Below are positions 60,863 through 64,000 of a DNA stretch of 64,000 nt, piece by piece. Position 1 is the first letter of the stretch, and every line of letters starts with the position of its first letter. Under the pieces are notes generated by a model that saw only the letters and a program-made list of their open reading frames with translations, did not search any database and was not told where the DNA came from. Source of the stretch: Streptomyces sp. NBC_01381 (lineage in GTDB: Bacteria; Actinomycetota; Actinomycetes; Streptomycetales; Streptomycetaceae); NCBI RefSeq assembly GCF_026340305.1, contig NZ_JAPEPI010000002.1, positions 1,240,001 to 1,304,000 of the forward strand, written 5' to 3'. The position numbers and the translations under genes are program-made.

Positions 60863-61344
60863 TGTCCGTCCTCCCCGTGTTCGTCGGCGTCGACCGCCAC
60901 CGCGTCAGGGACGATCCCCCGCACCGGCGGGAGCAGCACCTCGTCGCCTTCGCTTCCCACGTCCAGGGCCACGCCGCATGGCACGCCCAGCGCCGGGATC
61001 AGCCCGTCCAAGAGGCGAGCGCCCAGAAGTCGTTGGTACTCCCAGTGGCGGGCCGCGTCCCCGCGCATGACCGCGAACCGTGCCAGCGCTTCCTCGTTCG
61101 AGAAGGCGTAGAGCCATCTGATGCCGTTGAAGTCCGCGGTGAGTGGAGACGCGTCCCCACCTAGCGGCAACAGGACGGCGGAGCGCCGGAACTCACCGAG
61201 CAGGACGGCGAATTCCCGGCGAATTCGCGTGCTGTCGTCCTGTACATCGGGTACGGCAGCCGCAGGCACGGTCATGTCGGCCAGGTCCGCGAGGCGGGAC
61301 CGTCGGCCGGGTCCCGGTCGTGTCCTTTCCTCGTAATCGATCAT
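60859..61344 (-). CDS. SseB-domain protein
   Basis: The 161-residue product starts at ATG 61344. The core AVLLPLGGDASPLTADFNGI followed by RWLYAFSNEEALARF matches the SseB N-terminal domain. Such proteins occur near secretion loci of actinobacteria, with an unclear role (binding or regulation). It lies 39 bases after eccC and overlaps the helper gene, so it belongs to the eccC-toxin operon. Confidence 0.85.
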   Translation of the reverse strand: MIDYEERTRPGPGRRSRLADLADMTVPAAAVPDVQDDSTRIRREFAVLLGEFRRSAVLLPLGGDASPLTADFNGIRWLYAFSNEEALARFAVMRGDAARHWEYQRLLGARLLDGLIPALGVPCGVALDVGSEGDEVLLPPVRGIVPDAVAVDADEHGEDGQ

Positions 61345-61383
61345 GCTCGAAATCCTCGCATGGTCTGGATCACGCAGTGCAAC

Positions 61384-64000
61384 TCAGAACTCCCCAGCCA
61401 CCAACCCGGTCTGCACCAACGGCTTCCCCTGCCTCCTGGAGACAAAGGTCCCCCGCCCCACCGGCATCGGCCGAGGCCGCACCCCACCCAGAATGTCGCC
61501 CTCGCCCGGATCCCCGGCGAGCACCACACCCTGCGCGCCCAGCTCCTTCATTCGCTGCATGAAGGGTTCGTACGACGCCCGCCCCGCGCCCGCCGTCGAC
61601 CGAGCGATGATGAAGCGGACACCCACGTCGCGGGCGAAGGGGAGCAGTTCGGTGAGCTGGCCCAGTGGGTTGCCGCTGGAAGTGGACACCAGGTCGTAGT
61701 CGTCGACGATCACGTACACTGTCGGACCCCGCCACCAACTGCGCTCCCGGAGCTGCTGAGCGGTGACGTCGGCCGTCGGCGTACGGCGTTGCATCAGGTC
61801 GGCCAGGGCCGTCATGTGGTGGTCCATGGCGTTGGACATGGGGATGTACTCCGCCAGGTGCGAGGTCGGGGTCACGTCGAGGAGGGAGCGGCGGTTGTCG
61901 ACCACGAAGAGTTTGCAGTCGTCGCCGCTGTAGCGCTCCGTGAGGCGGGTGATCAGCAGCCGCAGCAGGTTCGACTTGCCCGACTCGCTCTCGCCGAAGA
62001 CGAGGAAGAACGGGTCCTGCTCGAAGTCCACGAAGACCGGTTCGAGGTTGGCCTCGTCGAGGGCGAAGGACACACCCCGCTTCGGGAAGACGTTGCCCGG
62101 CGGGAGCTGTTCGGAGGGCAGCTCCCTCGGCAGCAGGCGGACTTCCGGTGCGCCCGGCTCCGTCCAGTGGCGGGACACCTCGGCGGTCAGGGTGGACGTG
62201 GCCTCAGCGAGGTCCGTGTCGGACGACAAGCCGTCGATGCGCGGGACAGCAGCCATGAAGTGCTGCTTCTGCGGGGACTGGCCACGGCCCGGCACCCCGG
62301 CCGGGACGTTGGCCGCCACCTTGCGGTCGATCTCGGAGTCCATCGTGTCGCCGAGTCGCAGTTCGAGACGGTTCATGAGGTGATCCTTGAGGTTCGCGCG
62401 GACCTCCATCGACCTCGATGCGGTGAGGACCAGGTGGACGCCGTAGCCCAGGCCGCGCGCCGCGATGTCCAGGACCGCCGGCTCCAACCCCTCGTATTCC
62501 GAGCGGAAGTTGCCCCACCCGTCGATGATCAGGAAAACGTCGCCCCACGGCTGGTCGGCCACCGTGATGTCACCGCGAGCCCTGCGCGCCCGGAAGTCGG
62601 CGATCGACGGGATGCCGGACGTCCGGAAGTACTCCTCGCGGCGGGTCATCACGCCGTACACCTCGGCGACCGTGCGCCGCACCCGCTCGGGGTCGAGACG
62701 CGAGGCGACCCCACCGACGTGGGGGAGCCCGGCCACGGACGCCATGCCGCCGCCGCCGAAGTCCAGCCCATAGAGCTGCACTTCGTACGGAGTGTGGGTG
62801 AGGGCGAAGGATGCCATCAGCGAGCGCAGCAGCGTCGACTTTCCGGACTGCGGTCCACCGACGATCTGCATGTGGCCGGCCGCGCCCGAGAAATCGCACC
62901 ACAGTGCGTCACGGCGCTGCTCGTACGGCTTGTCGACCAGGCCGAGCGGGACGACGAGCCGCCCCGCTCCCTCGTAACCGGGTTGTGTGAGCCCACGCCC
63001 CGGCACGGCCGAGAGCCCCGGAAGGAGCGAGTCCAGGGACGGTGGACTGTCCAGCGGCGGCAGCCACACCTGATGGGCCGCCGGGCCCTGAGCCTCCAGA
63101 CGGCGCACGATGACGTCGAGAACGGTGTCGGCCAGCGCGTCGTCCGGGTCCGTCGCCGACTGTGTGCGCGGCTCCGGAACCGCCGGCGCGGCGGCATAGC
63201 GGACGGGGACCTCAGCCGCCGTGAACAGCACCGGACGGCGATCGACGGGCAGTGGGCCGCCCAGCGCCGCGGCCTGCGCGGAGCCCGAGCGGTACACCCC
63301 GGATACATACGCCGCCTTGAAGCGCACCATCTCGTCCGTGCCGAACTTCAGGTAGCCGGAGCCGGGGACGTTCGGCAGCTGGTACGCGTCCGGCACACCG
63401 AGCGCTGCCCGCGACTCCGCGGCAGAGAACGTGCGCAGACCGACCCGGTAGGAGAGATAGGTCTCCAGGCCACGCAGTCGCCCCTCCTCCAGGCGCTGCG
63501 AAGCCAGCAGCAGATGCACGCCGAGCGAGCGGCCGATACGGCCGATCTGCACGAACATCTCGATGAAGTCCGGCTTGGAGGTGAGCAGTTCACTGAACTC
63601 GTCGATGACCAGGACGAGGGACGGGATCGGCTGGAGCGGGGCGCCGGCCGCGCGGGCCTTCTCGTAGTCGTGGATGTTCGCGTAGTTGCCCGCGTCGCGC
63701 AGCAGCTCCTGGCGCCGGTTGAGCTCGCCGCGGATGGAATCGCCCATGCGGTCGACCAGCGTCAGGTCGTCCGCCAGGTTGGTGATCACGGCGGCGACAT
63801 GCGGCATCTGCGCCATGCCCGCGAAGGTCGCACCGCCCTTGAAGTCGGCAAGGACGAAGTTCAGGCTCTCGGAGGAGTGGGTGACGGCGAGCCCCAGGAC
63901 CAGAGTTCGCAGCAGCTCCGACTTGCCGGAACCCGTGGCTCCCACGCACAGCCCGTGCGGGCCCATGCCCTCCTGTGCCGCTTCTTTGAGGTCCAGCATC
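61384..64000 (-). CDS. eccC: Type VII secretion ATPase EccC (N-terminal end outside the window)
   Basis: FtsK/SpoIIIE-type motor that recognises and drives Esx substrates through the membrane. The visible 871 residues cover all three ATPase domains. The first has GATGSGKSELLR (about 63910) with VLVIDEFSELL. The second has GGPQSGKSTLLRSL and FLIIDGWG. The third has GESESGKSNLLRLL and VIVDDYDL. The last residues are GLVAGEF. The N-terminal membrane anchor and stalk lie beyond the right edge. Downstream on the same strand are sseB-like, helper and RHS-toxin genes, so eccC leads that operon. Confidence 0.95.
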   Translation of the reverse strand, partial: MLDLKEAAQEGMGPHGLCVGATGSGKSELLRTLVLGLAVTHSSESLNFVLADFKGGATFAGMAQMPHVAAVITNLADDLTLVDRMGDSIRGELNRRQELLRDAGNYANIHDYEKARAAGAPLQPIPSLVLVIDEFSELLTSKPDFIEMFVQIGRIGRSLGVHLLLASQRLEEGRLRGLETYLSYRVGLRTFSAAESRAALGVPDAYQLPNVPGSGYLKFGTDEMVRFKAAYVSGVYRSGSAQAAALGGPLPVDRRPVLFTAAEVPVRYAAAPAVPEPRTQSATDPDDALADTVLDVIVRRLEAQGPAAHQVWLPPLDSPPSLDSLLPGLSAVPGRGLTQPGYEGAGRLVVPLGLVDKPYEQRRDALWCDFSGAAGHMQIVGGPQSGKSTLLRSLMASFALTHTPYEVQLYGLDFGGGGMASVAGLPHVGGVASRLDPERVRRTVAEVYGVMTRREEYFRTSGIPSIADFRARRARGDITVADQPWGDVFLIIDGWGNFRSEYEGLEPAVLDIAARGLGYGVHLVLTASRSMEVRANLKDHLMNRLELRLGDTMDSEIDRKVAANVPAGVPGRGQSPQKQHFMAAVPRIDGLSSDTDLAEATSTLTAEVSRHWTEPGAPEVRLLPRELPSEQLPPGNVFPKRGVSFALDEANLEPVFVDFEQDPFFLVFGESESGKSNLLRLLITRLTERYSGDDCKLFVVDNRRSLLDVTPTSHLAEYIPMSNAMDHHMTALADLMQRRTPTADVTAQQLRERSWWRGPTVYVIVDDYDLVSTSSGNPLGQLTELLPFARDVGVRFIIARSTAGAGRASYEPFMQRMKELGAQGVVLAGDPGEGDILGGVRPRPMPVGRGTFVSRRQGKPLVQTGLVAGEF

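Noticed and set aside
1..64000. tRNA genes, rRNA genes, CRISPR arrays, insertion sequences, riboswitches
   Set aside because: No cloverleaf-like segment, regular repeat-spacer array, transposase frame or recognisable riboswitch core was seen on reading both strands; this is a visual check only.

Overview
This window looks like a chromosomal segment of a Streptomyces species or close relative. The evidence is very high GC with strong G/C preference at third codon positions, frequent GTG starts, a very long IF2 with an Ala/Pro/Gly-rich linker, and an ESX-like type VII secretion (T7SS) locus containing a BldB-family gene and a WhiJ-type XRE/DUF397/ATPase module. All calls come from reading the sequence; no database search was run.

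Bases 1-26823 are mostly conserved core genome on the + strand. They start with the end of an aldehyde dehydrogenase and a large VLCAD-type acyl-CoA dehydrogenase. Two membrane proteins and the isoprenoid/site-2-protease group dxr - M50 protease - ispG follow, then two GNAT acetyltransferases and proS. A minus-strand trio comes next: a degenerate aminoglycoside-kinase homologue, a DUF4439 ferritin-like protein and a Tat-type lipoprotein. The translation operon rimP-nusA-ylxR-infB-DUF503-rbfA-truB follows, then a large trypsin-like/STAND protein and ribF. The region 8555-9399 is a nest of hairpins and repeats that includes five tandem 34-nt units. A related dispersed repeat occurs at about 12.65, 24.2 and 34.3 kb; the 24.2 kb copy lies in frame inside the STAND gene.

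Bases 26824-34440 hold three very small secreted proteins and a complete five-gene peptide (Dpp/Opp-type) ABC transporter operon on the minus strand, read from the solute-binding protein to the two ATPases.

Bases 34441-64000 are a T7SS locus. It encodes an EspI-like MinD ATPase with a huge disordered N-terminus, an ESX-associated protein, EccE, EccB, two mycosin proteases, two WXG100 (Esx) proteins, several larger WXG-like candidate substrates, and EccC, which runs off the right edge. EccD is not in the window. The eccC gene is followed by an SseB-domain gene, a small helper-like gene and a 1589-residue RHS-repeat toxin with a WXG-type N-terminus and an ADP-ribosyltransferase-like C-terminal tip. 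The last three are joined by 4-base start/stop overlaps. Downstream are AT-richer small genes that look like immunity genes, a gene broken by a one-base shift in an A5 run, and a truncated copy of bldB upstream of the intact bldB. A second candidate effector set (a 170-residue WXG-like partner, a 767-residue protein and a lipoprotein) lies at 43.3-46.7 kb.

The most interesting material is this T7SS accessory region: a secretion machine fused by operon structure to a polymorphic toxin, remodelled around the developmental gene bldB.
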